Below are positions 22,742 through 33,113 of a stretch of DNA of 64,000 bases, one piece after another. This DNA is from Hypomyces perniciosus (lineage: Eukaryota > Ascomycota > Sordariomycetes > Hypocreales > Hypocreaceae): NCBI GenBank assembly GCA_008477525.1, contig SPDT01000003.1, positions 310,001 to 374,000 of the forward strand, read 5' to 3'. A model generated the notes under the pieces. The model was not told where the DNA came from. It did no database searches and worked only from the letters and a program-made list of their open reading frames with translations. Each line of letters opens with the position of its first letter. Position 1 is the stretch's first letter. The position numbers and the translations under genes were made by a program.

Positions 22742-24064
22742 TGTGAACTCAACTCCAACAACGGTAGTGTCCAAAAAATGAGAAAAAAGAAAATATGAGA
22801 GAGAGCAAAGAGAAAGAAACGAGGAAAAAAAAAAAAAAAAAGACTGAGCAAACATTGGAAATACTCTAGGTACGTCGTTGAGAGTTTTGAAAGGACTTTA
22901 TAGCCAACAAACAAGGAGCACAAAGGGATGAATGTTGGGCTGGGGCCGAACTGGCCAAGTTTACGAAGTAAACCGGCTGTATAATTTCAGAGAACTCATG
23001 AGGTACAAGTCAGCGTAGCTTAGTAATTGAAACTTTCTCCCTCCGTGCTGACAAAGTCTAATCGACTAGTCAACCAGCTGGGCGGGCCGACTGGCAGATC
23101 AACCACCATCGCTCTGTAGGCTATATTGAAAGATTATTAAGTCAAGGCTGATGGCTTAGAAGCCACTTCGAAAAATCATTCATTAAACCCCTCCAATCAT
23201 ATGACTCTTCATTGGGTAATGAACAAGCAAGCGGCAATTCGCCTACAAGTTCTAAGATGCCAATACCAGATAACTAAGATGTAGTTGCTGGAATAAGGTT
23301 ACGGTACAAGAAATACGAGGTGGACCGTAATTAAGTATCCAAGATATTGTAAATTGGCTGGCTGGGAACCAAAGTAATATTTATTCAGGGGCACCTGTTC
23401 TGGAGATCAATAAAGATGCAATCCAGATCCCTGTAGCCCCTATCATGTCCGTTAACAGCGGATGACAGGAACGTGTTATGCAATAGTTAAAGTTACTGAA
23501 ACACACGCAGATAGCAGTCCGGCCTAATTATTGTTGCTTCTATTATAAACAGGCATGAGGAGCCAACATTGCTAGGAAATCACTTTTAGTATTGGTAAAA
23601 TGGAGGACGGAGTCCTTGGATTAAAATTTAAGAGTCCGGCTTCTAGCAAAGTACATTAGAGTCAAAAAGGGTAACACAGCATAACATAGTATTTCTTGTT
23701 ATGCATTTGCTGGGCTGCTTCACGAAAATTCGTAGAGATTACGTGAACGGATGTACAATTTATTCAATAAAAAATAAACAAATACATGGAGTGAGAGGGA
23801 AAGGTTGAAAGTGGAAAGTATATAATTAATGTACTACTCCAGTAGCTTCTTTCAGTACCTTTGAAAACCTAGCCCAATGTCTCTCCATGTGGATGGGATT
23901 GCTAAAAGAGTGGTGTAGTAGAATAGATCCACCGTTGAAACTCAAACTTGAGGTCATAGCCCTCAACTTCCGATGCAGCAGAAACCGAAAAGGAAGATTG
24001 CAATGATGCAGTTTCCTCGGGCACAGCCGCTGCAGCAACGCTTCGTAATTTCGCCTCGCTCGTT
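22742..24064. other. Intergenic, 1.3 kb
   Basis: Largely featureless. One minus-strand stretch at about 23870-24060, directly after the stop of the secreted-protein gene, reads as protein-like in one frame (KFEFQRWIYSTT near 23925). It could be a further exon of that gene if its stop lies in an intron, but no convincing splice pair was found. Confidence 0.35.
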
Positions 24065-24376
24065 CTATTTCATAATTAGCTCGTTTTCTCTAGATAGCAA
24101 TGAGACGGGGCTTCTCACAAGTTCCCCCTTAGTACCGGTCTGCACGTGAATAGCCTCAAGATAGCCTTCAGCGGCTCTTTGGGCATCCGCATCTGCAATG
24201 CCAGGATACTGCTCTTTGATCCTCCACATTGCGACCTCCCACTCAGCTGCATCGTATTTGGTGTTGGCAGTGTCGGTGCTGTTGGTGGTGCCAGTGGCAG
24301 TGGTAGTGGTGGCTGGAGCGGCCAGGACTGGCAGAAGGGGTGCGGCGAGCGCTGCGGTGAGGTACATGAAACGCAT
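24065..24376 (-). CDS. Small secreted protein, 103 aa
   Basis: Minus-strand gene starting at ATG 24376. Residues 1-20 (MRFMYLTAALAAPLLPVLAA) form a clear signal peptide with an Ala-rich cleavage region around residue 20. The mature part begins with a Thr/Ala-rich low-complexity stretch (residues 22-36), then a short globular-looking segment (WEVAMWRIKEQYPGIADADA). It contains no cysteine, so it is not a disulfide-knot type effector. The frame upstream of this ATG extends to 24508, but the signal peptide decides the start. A pyrimidine-rich leader precedes it. Function unknown; size and secretion are those of many fungal small secreted proteins. Confidence 0.7.
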   Translation of the reverse strand: MRFMYLTAALAAPLLPVLAAPATTTTATGTTNSTDTANTKYDAAEWEVAMWRIKEQYPGIADADAQRAAEGYLEAIHVQTGTKGELVRSPVSLLSRENELIMK

Positions 24377-25479
24377 GGTTACAGAAATGACTTTGAGTAT
24401 TTGTAAAGTGGTAAAGAGGTAACTGAGTCTGTAGTTTGAGAGGTGTGGTGGGAGAGGGTCTGAATGCTTGTTGATGAGGAGAAGAGAGCTGACTTTCGTG
24501 GAAATCACTGGTCCTTATATAGGCTTTCATGACATGAATCTCAGGGAGCCTCTCTTCAGAAGGCTTGATAAGCTATGTGATATTTTAAGAAGATATCATC
24601 ATGTGTACTTTGCTAACCGTTATTTTTAGGATGATACATAAATTGCCTTCTCGTTGTTCTCATTGAACTGGCCCAAACTAGCTATTTTCCCCATGGTGTA
24701 ATGGCAGGATACTGCATATGATAGGCCTATTTCCCATACCCGAATGCATTTTGCGCCACTCCCTCATAGTTGCTAGTACCTACATAGTACTCATATATAC
24801 TCTAAAAGAGAGTTGCTATTTACATACACGCATACTATCTCTATTTGCACATAATTTTCAATTCCCCCGTACCTGTGTGTGTGTGGAGCTAGGTAAGGTA
24901 TCCTCACGTGGCGTTTCTGCGTGAGCAGTCGTCCATCCATGGCGTACTCCTACAGGATCTTGTTGAATGCAGTCTGGCATGATGTTTTCCCCACATTTTG
25001 TCTATCGGAACGGACTACTATCACTAGTAGACACGCAAATAGTAAGAACTAATCCTTGTTATGATTTCGGAGCCAGACTTGGCCCATAACGGCAATCGGT
25101 CCATCTGCCACAGCTGCGCCAGGCAGTGCTGACGGGTGGGCGGAATAAAGTGTACAGTTCCTTGAAAAAAAGTAACGGTAATACCCTATAACATATATAA
25201 AAATAGCATTTTTAGCCTTATAAACGCGATATATTTATATTATAATCTATATTAAAAATTAATACTAGAATCTTTATATATTACCTATTATTCTAGAGAA
25301 TTGCTATTTGCACAGGTCCAAATGTCTATTTGCACAGGAAATCCACTTTTTAGACCCACTTCCCTACTGCCATACCCCGCCACTAAATTTTCATAGCGTT
25401 GCATGGAATAACAAAAGGCAGCCTGAATATTTTTTTTTAACAATCTACTCAAATTACAGCACAAAAGCTCCCTATTTAT
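24377..25479. other. Intergenic grading into AT-rich sequence
   Basis: 1.1 kb with no convincing gene. From about 25180 the composition becomes strongly AT-rich, marking entry into repeat territory. Two partly repeated phrases (GCTATTTGCACAGG / GTCTATTTGCACAGG) occur at about 25302-25340. Confidence 0.4.
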
Positions 25480-25704
25480 CAAGACTCGAATTGGGCGGCA
25501 TTATTGTTGATGTGGAAGTCGCGGAGGAAATTCTCGACATCTGCATACATATCGAACTATTGCGACGGCGGCAAAGGTGGAATTGGCTAACCGATATAGT
25601 CATCATTAAAAGAGGCATTATAAGAACTAGCAGGCTTATTTGACTGGGTAGGTGCAATAGGCTTAGAGCCTTTGGGCGTATTAAGAATAAAATTTAGGTC
25701 TATC
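25480..25704 (-). pseudogene. Decayed open frame, possible transposase N-terminus, interrupted by solo LTR
   Basis: The minus strand reads as a low-complexity N-terminal stretch followed by PIPPLPPSQ, an in-frame TAG, then FDMYADVENFLRDFHINNNA. The two internal stops are TAG in places where CAG would fit. A short hydrophobic-acidic segment after a Pro/Ser-rich leader resembles the start of FAR1/MULE-type fungal transposases, but the match is weak. The LTR at 25705-26090 separates it from more AT-rich sequence to its right that may be the upstream part. Confidence 0.3.
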
Positions 25705-26090
25705 TGTCACGACCCGACCATGTCGAAGACCCGGTCACGGGATCACGGCAGAATATCGGAGCCTCCGGCCAATCACCGACAGATCGCAACTACGAGCGCG
25801 ATCCGATAAGAAGGATCACTGTACGGAACCGTGATCCAGGATCACTAGGATCACTATAATCCAAACGATCCAAGTACATTCACTATATATCTCATTTGTA
25901 TATATACGACTGGCTTATCACTTATTTAATATAGTTACTTAGACAGTCGTTAACAATTGTATTCACTAGAACTGCCTGTTCTACAGAATCGTAACTATAT
26001 TACCCTGCTAAGTATTCATCCCTGACCTCTCTGTCAATATAAACCCACGAACCTCGGTTTATCCCTTGAGAATCAACCCAGATCGTCACA
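25705..26090. repeat. Solo LTR of the gypsy chromovirus family, TSD CTATC
   Basis: 386 bp starting TGTCACGACCCGACC and ending GATCGTCACA. It is bounded by identical 5-bp CTATC at 25700-25704 and 26091-26095. It is the least RIP-altered of the three LTRs of this family in the window and serves as their reference. No internal element sequence adjoins it, so it is a solo LTR left by LTR-LTR recombination. Confidence 0.92.
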
Positions 26091-26095
26091 CTATC

Positions 26096-26732
26096 CTAGG
26101 TTATTGCGTTAGTAATAGCTTTATAAGAGGCAGCGCCGTTAATAAAGAAAAAAAATTAATTATAGCTTTAGTTAGCCTAGCCTCTTTTAGCGTTATTTTT
26201 TTATTTAGGGTCTTTTATTGTAATTTAGTATAGCAGTATAAGCAGCGCGGGATTAGCTAAAAAAAAAGGGTTGCCTTACTTGCTATATAAATAGATATTT
26301 AGACCTATATAAATAGTAATTCTTTTATTATATTTGAATTATAGAATTTTATTTTTAGTTAGGATAGAAATATAGATTTTTGAAATAATTATTTTATTAT
26401 AATATTAATAGTTAAAAATAATTAATAATTACCGTTTTATAGTTTAATAACTATAAAAGTTATTTTATTAAAAAGGAAACAATATATCTAAAGATATATA
26501 TATATATATATATATAATAACTAGTATAAATATTAGGAGACAAGAAGCTTTAGAGCTCTTTTAATATTATATAGGCCCCTGAAACGGCCTCTAATTCATC
26601 TTAATTTCGCGGGTCCCCCCATATTTGTACTTAAATAGATAGATAGCTCTAGATTGACGGTCGCCAAGCGCCTAATGCCCCCGGGAGGCCGAGCCGCTGG
26701 AAACGCGGACACGTGGCGTTAAACAATTAAAT
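26096..26732. other. AT-rich decayed repeat sequence
   Basis: RIP-like sequence with a short (TA)n run near 26500-26515, then a small patch of normal composition (about 26570-26725) just before the inverted-repeat element. No domain recognised. Confidence 0.4.
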
Positions 26733-27427
26733 TACCTGTTGGTGGGTCCTCTAGAAACCAACTAAAAGGACTTCGCCTTTTAGTTGGGCCTAAAATCCCT
26801 AAGCTACCCCGAAAATCGAGCTACTTTAGCTTCCTCTTTAATTAGTTTTATTTTTATAGTATTTTCTATGTAACTAAAACAATAACCTGTATTAAAGAAC
26901 TATATACTATTATAGTAACCTAAATCGCTGCTTTGAAAGCTGCTGCAGCCATAATAGCTAATCGCGATTACCTTTTTCACCTAAATATAAAAAAGCCTTT
27001 TTTTATTTAAGCTGTTACTATTAAATTAATATTAATTAAGTAAGTGTAATTTAAGCAGTTGCCTTTATTTAATAGGCTAATTTTTATCCCTTCTCTTTTA
27101 GGCGGCTATAAGCCTTTATTAATAATAAAGATAACTCTTTTATTAGATATATATACTGCCTATAATAAAGCGGATTCCCTGCAATTAAAGTATAGGTTAT
27201 AAGCACTGCTAATAAACTTTAACGATAATAAGATTTAAGTATACCCGATTTTAGTAAAATGTAATATTTTAGGTAGCTTAATAATTATCTAAAAGTGCAG
27301 AAAACCTATATTAAAGCTGTCGAGAAGTCCTGTAAGTCTTTTAAGACTTTAAATATTAAAAATATTAAGATTTTCTTTAATAATTTATTAAAAATAATAA
27401 AAGACTATTAAATTGGCCCTTTAAAGT

Positions 27428-28007
27428 TATTAAAATAACAAGGTTATACTGAACCTCATTTAAGTGCAGCTTCTAGGAAGGTGCACCCAACGCAGCAATG
27501 AGGAAACGACTAAGAGTCTAGTTGGGTTAACAATGGATGAACAATTGAATTGTAACTGAACTAATAGCTAGAAAGCTATAGAATATCTAGTGATGTGCGG
27601 CTAGTGTAGAAGTGATTGTATGAACAATAGCTTTGTCTTCTACAATAGTCCTCCGACTAGATAATAGGAATGCGGCGGCAGAATTGGGTTCGTGGCCCCG
27701 TTCCTATTTTCCGCAAAATTCATTTGTATGGGAAATCGGCCAAATCGACTCACGGCCATACAAACAGGAAACCATTTTGGTCAGATTTTTCACAATAGCC
27801 ATTGTGGCCATTGTATTGAGTCTAGGGTAGGCGGGGTAGCTGGTCCTAGCTCAATTGTTATCGTTGAAGATAACAGAAATTTCCTGACTTACACCGAAGT
27901 TCCTCCGGAACTCGGTCCTAGCGTCGGGCCTAATTCCGGGTCTAGCCAGAATAGGAAGGTTACCCAATTACACAGAAATCCTTGCTTTTTAGCCCTCCTT
28001 TTTAACA
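27428..28007 (+). repeat. Solo LTR (copia-like family A), TSD AAAGT
   Basis: 580 bp. It starts TATTAAAATAAC (the TG has become TA) and ends CCTTTTTAACA. It is flanked by AAAGT at 27423-27427 and 28008-28012. Nearly the same sequence occurs at 52310-52892 and, inverted, at 47249-47831. Composition is normal against the AT-rich surroundings, so it inserted after or escaped most RIP. It contains a short open frame (27633-27830) also present in the other copies; there is no evidence that it is a gene. Confidence 0.92.
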
Positions 28008-28852
28008 AAAGTATTAAAATAAATATAAATATAAAATTTAGATTAGCTGCCTTTAAGAGAAAGTTTAAGTTATTATTATTTAAATAATATATTTACAGTA
28101 ACTTAAAGTCTTTAATTTAAATAACCAGGAATCCTATATATTTATTACTATAGTAAATACTATTAAAGCATTGATCCTACTTTAGCTTATATTTAAGGCT
28201 TTTTTAACTAAAAGTTAAATAAAGGTTAAAGCTATTATTAATATTTATTTTGCTTATTTTTTTATTAACTTTAATTATAGTAAGATTACTTTAAATTAGA
28301 TTTATTACTTTAATGCCTGCCTTTAAGAGATATTAATATAAGCTAAATAATCTAAATATAGTTTTATAAAGTAGTTTAAATATAATAAATAGTTTTATAA
28401 ATCTAGGTTTTTATTTTAAATTTATAAAAAGCCTTTAATTAAACGGCTATATCAAAAATAAATTTACTAACTTTTAATTATTAATAACTTTATAGGCTAT
28501 ATAGGTTTTAAATTTATTAAATATTCTATTAAGTTTAATATCATTATTGCGATTTTCCTGCTTTATTTAATATATATTTTTTAACCTTTTAATCTTAGTA
28601 TTTTCTAGCTATTAAAAAATATATATTAAAAAGTACTACAGAATTCTTTCTTTAATAGTAACTTTATCTTTACTTTTTAAAAGATATATAATAAAGGCTA
28701 TATAGTATATAATATTATATCAAGATTTAAAAAGACTAGGATATTCCCTTTAAATAGTAGCCCTGCTATAATATCGCTTTTTTTAAGCAGGCAAAAATAT
28801 AGGCAGCTATTAGTCTAGTATATAGCTCTCTATTACTAAAAAAGGTATACTT

Positions 28853-29553
28853 TGTTGGGAGTAACTGACATGCCCGTGACCAGCCCGATAGATCCCGAGA
28901 GCTAGGCCCGATTAGGAAGGCTAGAAAAATGGTTGGAAAACTAGTTAAATTAAGGAAAAAGGGGTATTAATAGCTGGAATCGCAGCTTAGATAGCTCTTT
29001 CTTTTCTTTCTCTTCATCCAGCACTAGGTTAACTATTACTGCTTTGTCGGGGGTAACTGACATGCCCAACGCACTTGCATTTTTCTCGTTAAAGCTTACT
29101 CGAGAAAAAGTCGGCTGCTTATTTAAGCAGTTACTTGATTAGGAAAGCTCGGGAGTATAAAGACATACAGATAGACCTAGTTTAATACACATCAACCTTC
29201 TTCCCCCTTCAACACATAACCCCACCCGTGAGTACACAGCCGCTGAGGCGTATGAAGGTAACCGTTGGTTGCTTTGGCTGCTGGCATCATGATCAAATGA
29301 TCCGCAGTATCTTTTAGTCCCTATATTACTCAATTGCCGCTTCGTGGTTCTGTCAGGAGCGCGGTTCCCGCGCTCGATACCAACCGTTGTGTGTGTGTGT
29401 TATGTGTGTGTTCTGGAGTGCCAATTCCCCCTCGACAAACTGCAAATAATGATTACTTGAGTGGCTGATAGCTTCGTGGCTCTTATATTAGTCCTAGGGG
29501 CTGTCTTCTGTTGGTTTTTGTGTGTGTTTGGGAGTGTTATTTCCTCCTCGACA
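28853..29553 (+). repeat. Two overlapping LTR-like units, one inside the other
   Basis: A start-like TGTTGGGAGTAACTGACATG lies at 28853 and a second, TGTCGGGGGTAACTGACATG, at 29045. Two end-like CCCCCTCGACA / CTCCTCGACA lie at 29437 and 29553, each preceded by related GTGTGTGTT-rich sequence. The simplest reading is one LTR (29045-29437, 393 bp) inserted in a relative (28853-29044 plus 29438-29553). I could not find matching 5-bp duplications, so the boundaries remain uncertain. Confidence 0.5.
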
Positions 29554-30671
29554 AAATAGTTTAACTAAACTGCAAATATAATATAATAAATTTAAAAGCG
29601 CTATTTTAATATTTTAAACTCGCTAACTTATAAAGGTCTTTATTAAGCTAGCTTTATTATTATAGAGAGGCTATTACTATAAAGTTATATATTAATTATG
29701 TTATTGTTAATTAAACTTACTAGATTAATAAACTTTTAAGTAAATCGAAATATAGGAAAATTATTTAATTAATTAGCTAGTTTATTATAAGTATTAGTTT
29801 TAAAGAAATCCGCTGCTAAAATATAATAAATAAAAAAAAGGATAAAGAGAAATAATAAAAGTAGTAACTTTAAAAGGCTAAGCGTTATATTTACATTAAA
29901 ATAAATAAGCTAAAAAGCAGTAATATAAGATAAAGTTTATATTATTAATAGCCGCAAAAAGACTTTAACCTTTAAGTAATAGCTTAATTATATAAGGAAA
30001 AGGGATAACTTTATACTATTTAAAGTTTCTAATAAATAGTTTACTAACCTTTTTAATTAAAAGGAAAATAACTTTATTATCGATATAATAAAATCTTAAA
30101 CTCCCTATACCGACAAAGTTATCCGCTAAGCCTTTAAGCGACTATTAATCCTTGATTAAATATTAAAGTGCTTTTAGGAAAGTAGAGATAGAAGTTCTGT
30201 TAATATTTATTTTAGGCCTTTTCGCGATAAAGATAATAATAATAATAAGCTAGTTAAATCTATATAACAGACTATATAAAAGGCTATGCAAAATTAAGAT
30301 TAAGATTATACTGATAATGATAATAATAAGGAAATAGAGATACTATTATCGCTACTAGTAATAATTATTATAAGCCGGCCTAAGAAGCCATGGAAGAAGA
30401 TATAGAGGGAAATAGCTGCTTAGCGCGCTAAAAGGGATAACGTTAGATAATAATATAGTTTTAATCTAGTATTTAAATATAATAATACTGTATAAAATTC
30501 TATACTTTTCCCTTTTTTATGATAAAAATAGCCTTAATTAAAATAGAAACTATTCATATACTAATTAGGTGGCTCGATTTTCGGGGTGGCTTAGGGATTT
30601 TGGGCCCAATTAAAAGGCGAAGTCCTTTTAGTTGGTTTCCAGAGGACCCACCAACGGGTAAATCAAATCAA

Positions 30672-31397
30672 ATCACAAACGCGAGGTATGTGAGGATGAG
30701 CGGTTGACCTCGTTCCTTGAAACTACCATCCCCTACGAAGGTGGCTATGGGCAGAGTCAATGGGTCGCTGATGAGATGGTCTCACAACTGATGCGCCGCG
30801 GCTTTCCTGTTGCTATCTACAGATTGGGCTTTGTTTTGTGCAGTAATGCAGGCGTCGGCAACCCAAGCGACTTTGTTAGTCGTCTCATTTCTGACTGCAT
30901 TAAAATGGGCTCCTATCCATGCCGTCCGGATCAGCGCAAGGAGCTCATACCTGTGGATTACGTTGCTTCGGCTATTTTTTTGCATCTCGGAATCTAACCT
31001 GAATCTAGGTCGTGCGTACCATATTGTGCCGCGACCCGGCTCCTCCATGGATATGAATGCCTTTTTTGCCCTTGTCAGCCGCCTCACCGGCTTCAATATG
31101 AAAATGGTGCCGTTCAGGGACTGGGTAACGGAACTAAGAAGTAGAATCCATGGAGACAACAATGGTGACAACTACCACTATCGGCTTGAACCGCTCATGC
31201 CGTTAATGGAGGAAACGGTTCAAGGCGACCGAACAAGATGGGAGGTTTATGAGGGGATGGCGACGTATAGAGTTGACAACACACTCGCCGCTCTAGCAAC
31301 GTATCATGAAGGACATGATGCCGATGAGCTTCCAACGATTGATGAAATCGCGTTGGCAAAATATCTCGCAGCTATGGGGGCTCTTTCGAACCAGTGA
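30672..31397 (+). pseudogene. Thioester-reductase (NRPS-like R domain) C-terminal relic, frameshifted
   Basis: The plus-strand reading from about 30690 gives TIPYEGGYGQSQWVADEMVS, the active-site region of terminal reductase domains (extended SDR, Tyr near YGQSQW with Gln in place of the usual Lys). It continues with YRLGFVLCSNAGVGNPSDF and VDYVASAIF. At about 30990 the frame must shift by one nucleotide to continue as SNLNLGRAYHIVPRPG. It then runs to a stop at 31395-31397 (AAMGALSNQ), a plausible natural C-terminus. The N-terminal side is cut about 12-30 bp from the TIR of the 3.9 kb element. Such domains release peptide or polyketide products as aldehydes or alcohols. The homologous minus-strand relic lies at 13050-13461. 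Confidence 0.8.
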
Positions 31398-33113
31398 CCA
31401 GTTGGCGGTGTAATGACTCAGCCAATCCTTGGGAAAGTTACTAGTTATTCCAACTTGCCTTTGGAGGCCCCGATGGTTTGGTGTTCAGTGGATGGGGAGA
31501 GATGAAGTCTGCCGTAGACATGAGAATGGGTCTTGATCGGGCATTAATATGGAGATGTGGAGAGCCGTGATGAAGTCTGGGATATAACACCATATGTCCA
31601 AAGGGAGCCCATGGGGATCAGCTGCAATTTTGGTCAAGGAATATTGCTGAATGTGCAATGAGGCATGTCAATGTCGAAAAGACATCAAGAAGCGTTGCAA
31701 AGCACGCACTCTATAAGTAGAGATTTCAAGATATGCGGGGTGCTTCAAATAACCAGAGACCCGCCCACTACTATGGTGCCAGGGGCGGAGCTTGTCCTTC
31801 ATCGACTGTAGCTGATTGGTTGGTATTTACGCAAAAGTGCTCATGCTTGGCTCTTCGTCATGGTAACATCCCATCAGCAGCATATATTAACCTCCGGGAC
31901 GTCACAAGCGTGCTTGTGCCAGTCACATATGTCGACAAAGCTGTTGATATCAAATGAGCCATCCAAGCCATTGTCGGATATGGACAGTACCGTGCAAGCG
32001 GAACGTCAGTACGTCGTCCCCTTCCCCCGCGCCGTCACATACTCAAATTGAACATGTTTGATACAAATGACCCAGAAGTAAATCGTACACCAGTGGCCGT
32101 GTAGATCATCGGGCGGTGATTAACAGAGGAAATGCCCATGCTTATTGCTGAGGAGATTGTTAGGGAATGAAGTAGCTTCTTAGGAATTCCATGAATGTGG
32201 ATAGATGTACGTTTTAGTCTCCATGGGTACCATTAGGCATCAGATGCACGACGCTTTGTTGGAAGACGCACTCCACATATCTCGTCATAGTACTCATAGT
32301 AGTATGAAGAAAATTTCCAAAGTCTTTGAAACAGTTCGGCGCAAAAAAGCTCCGTTCATGCATGTAAAACACAAGGTGATGCCTAGTAGTCCTACTATTA
32401 CTAGCATCACACATTTATGGATAGCAACATAATAACCCTCAAGGTTCTCACTATAAAAAATACAAAACACCGAGGTGGCCATCAGGGTTCTCGTAACCGT
32501 CCGGAGATATTGGCCCACTATGTTTAGGGTCCGTAAGACCGCCCGCTCATCGAGCGAATTCCTGCATTTCTCTCCATTCCCAGTAAATGGGCTTTCATCA
32601 TTCGCCAAGAAAGGTCTCATAGAACCATCGCGTGGTGGAGTCTGCTAACCTCTTGCATGATCTTGCTCCGAGCCTCTGCGAGCTCACCCGTATCAGACCA
32701 ATAAGCCCTCTCTGAATTCGTGGCTATTGGACAGCCCTGGATAGTTGAAATGGCTGTCGGCATCTCACATCCGTGCTCCTCTAGCATTTTGTCTAGACCG
32801 AGCGACATATTCGGCGATCCACGCCGCAAAGGCCTTCCGCAAAGGCACTTTTGGTTCCAACAACACTCATCCGTGGACCTTACTAAAAGAACGGCGAATC
32901 CTATAACTAGTCCTTTGGCCCTTTCGTTCTTGGCCTTTTCAACTGTTGTATGGAGTACGTTTCTACCATATCATCTCGACTTGAACGACTTCTGCTCCTT
33001 TCCCTGTCCCTGGATGCGATTCCAGCATCAAAGTCTGCTCAGCTCATCTTTTCTTGCATGTATGCATCCTAACCAACTCCGGGCTTATCAAACAACTCTC
33101 AAATACGTACGGG
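31398..33113. other. Intergenic, 1.7 kb
   Basis: Normal GC composition without a convincing gene. Frames at 32205-32432, 32294-32620 and 32617-32829 overlap on opposite strands and show no domain. The last 100 bp form the leader and promoter of the ZIP gene. I looked for a zinc-responsive palindrome and did not see one. Confidence 0.4.

Larger units (their letters stand above)
26735..30658 (+). mobile_element. 3.9 kb DNA-transposon-like element with 90-bp TIRs, TA target
   Basis: The first 90 bp (26735-26824) and the last 90 bp (30569-30658) are inverted copies with only a few, mostly transition, differences. Each is flanked by TA (26733-26734, 30659-30660). Each arm contains its own hairpin (CCAACTAAAAGG / CCTTTTAGTTGG separated by about six bases). 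The interior is AT-rich and RIP-like, with a plus-strand frame (about 30130-30490) in which TAG/TAA take the place of Gln. It contains KCF, a basic SRPKKPWKK segment and an Asn/Asp-rich run. I could not assign a transposase family. The interior hosts a solo LTR (27428-28007) and an LTR-like block (28853-29553), so the original element was about 2.6-3.3 kb. Its right end lies 12 bp or so before the reductase relic. Confidence 0.75.

Noticed and set aside
23826..24038. Minus-strand open frame downstream of the secreted-protein gene
   Set aside because: No ATG-supported or spliced model joins it convincingly, and the more protein-like reading is in another frame; noted only in the intergenic entry.
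29380..29415. GT-repeat tract as a functional element
   Set aside because: It is a simple microsatellite inside an LTR-like sequence and recurs weakly at 29518-29530 in the related unit.
33054..33113. Longer N-terminus of the ZIP transporter
   Set aside because: The extension begins at TTG, not ATG, and adds no family feature. ATG 33114 gives the usual ZIP length.
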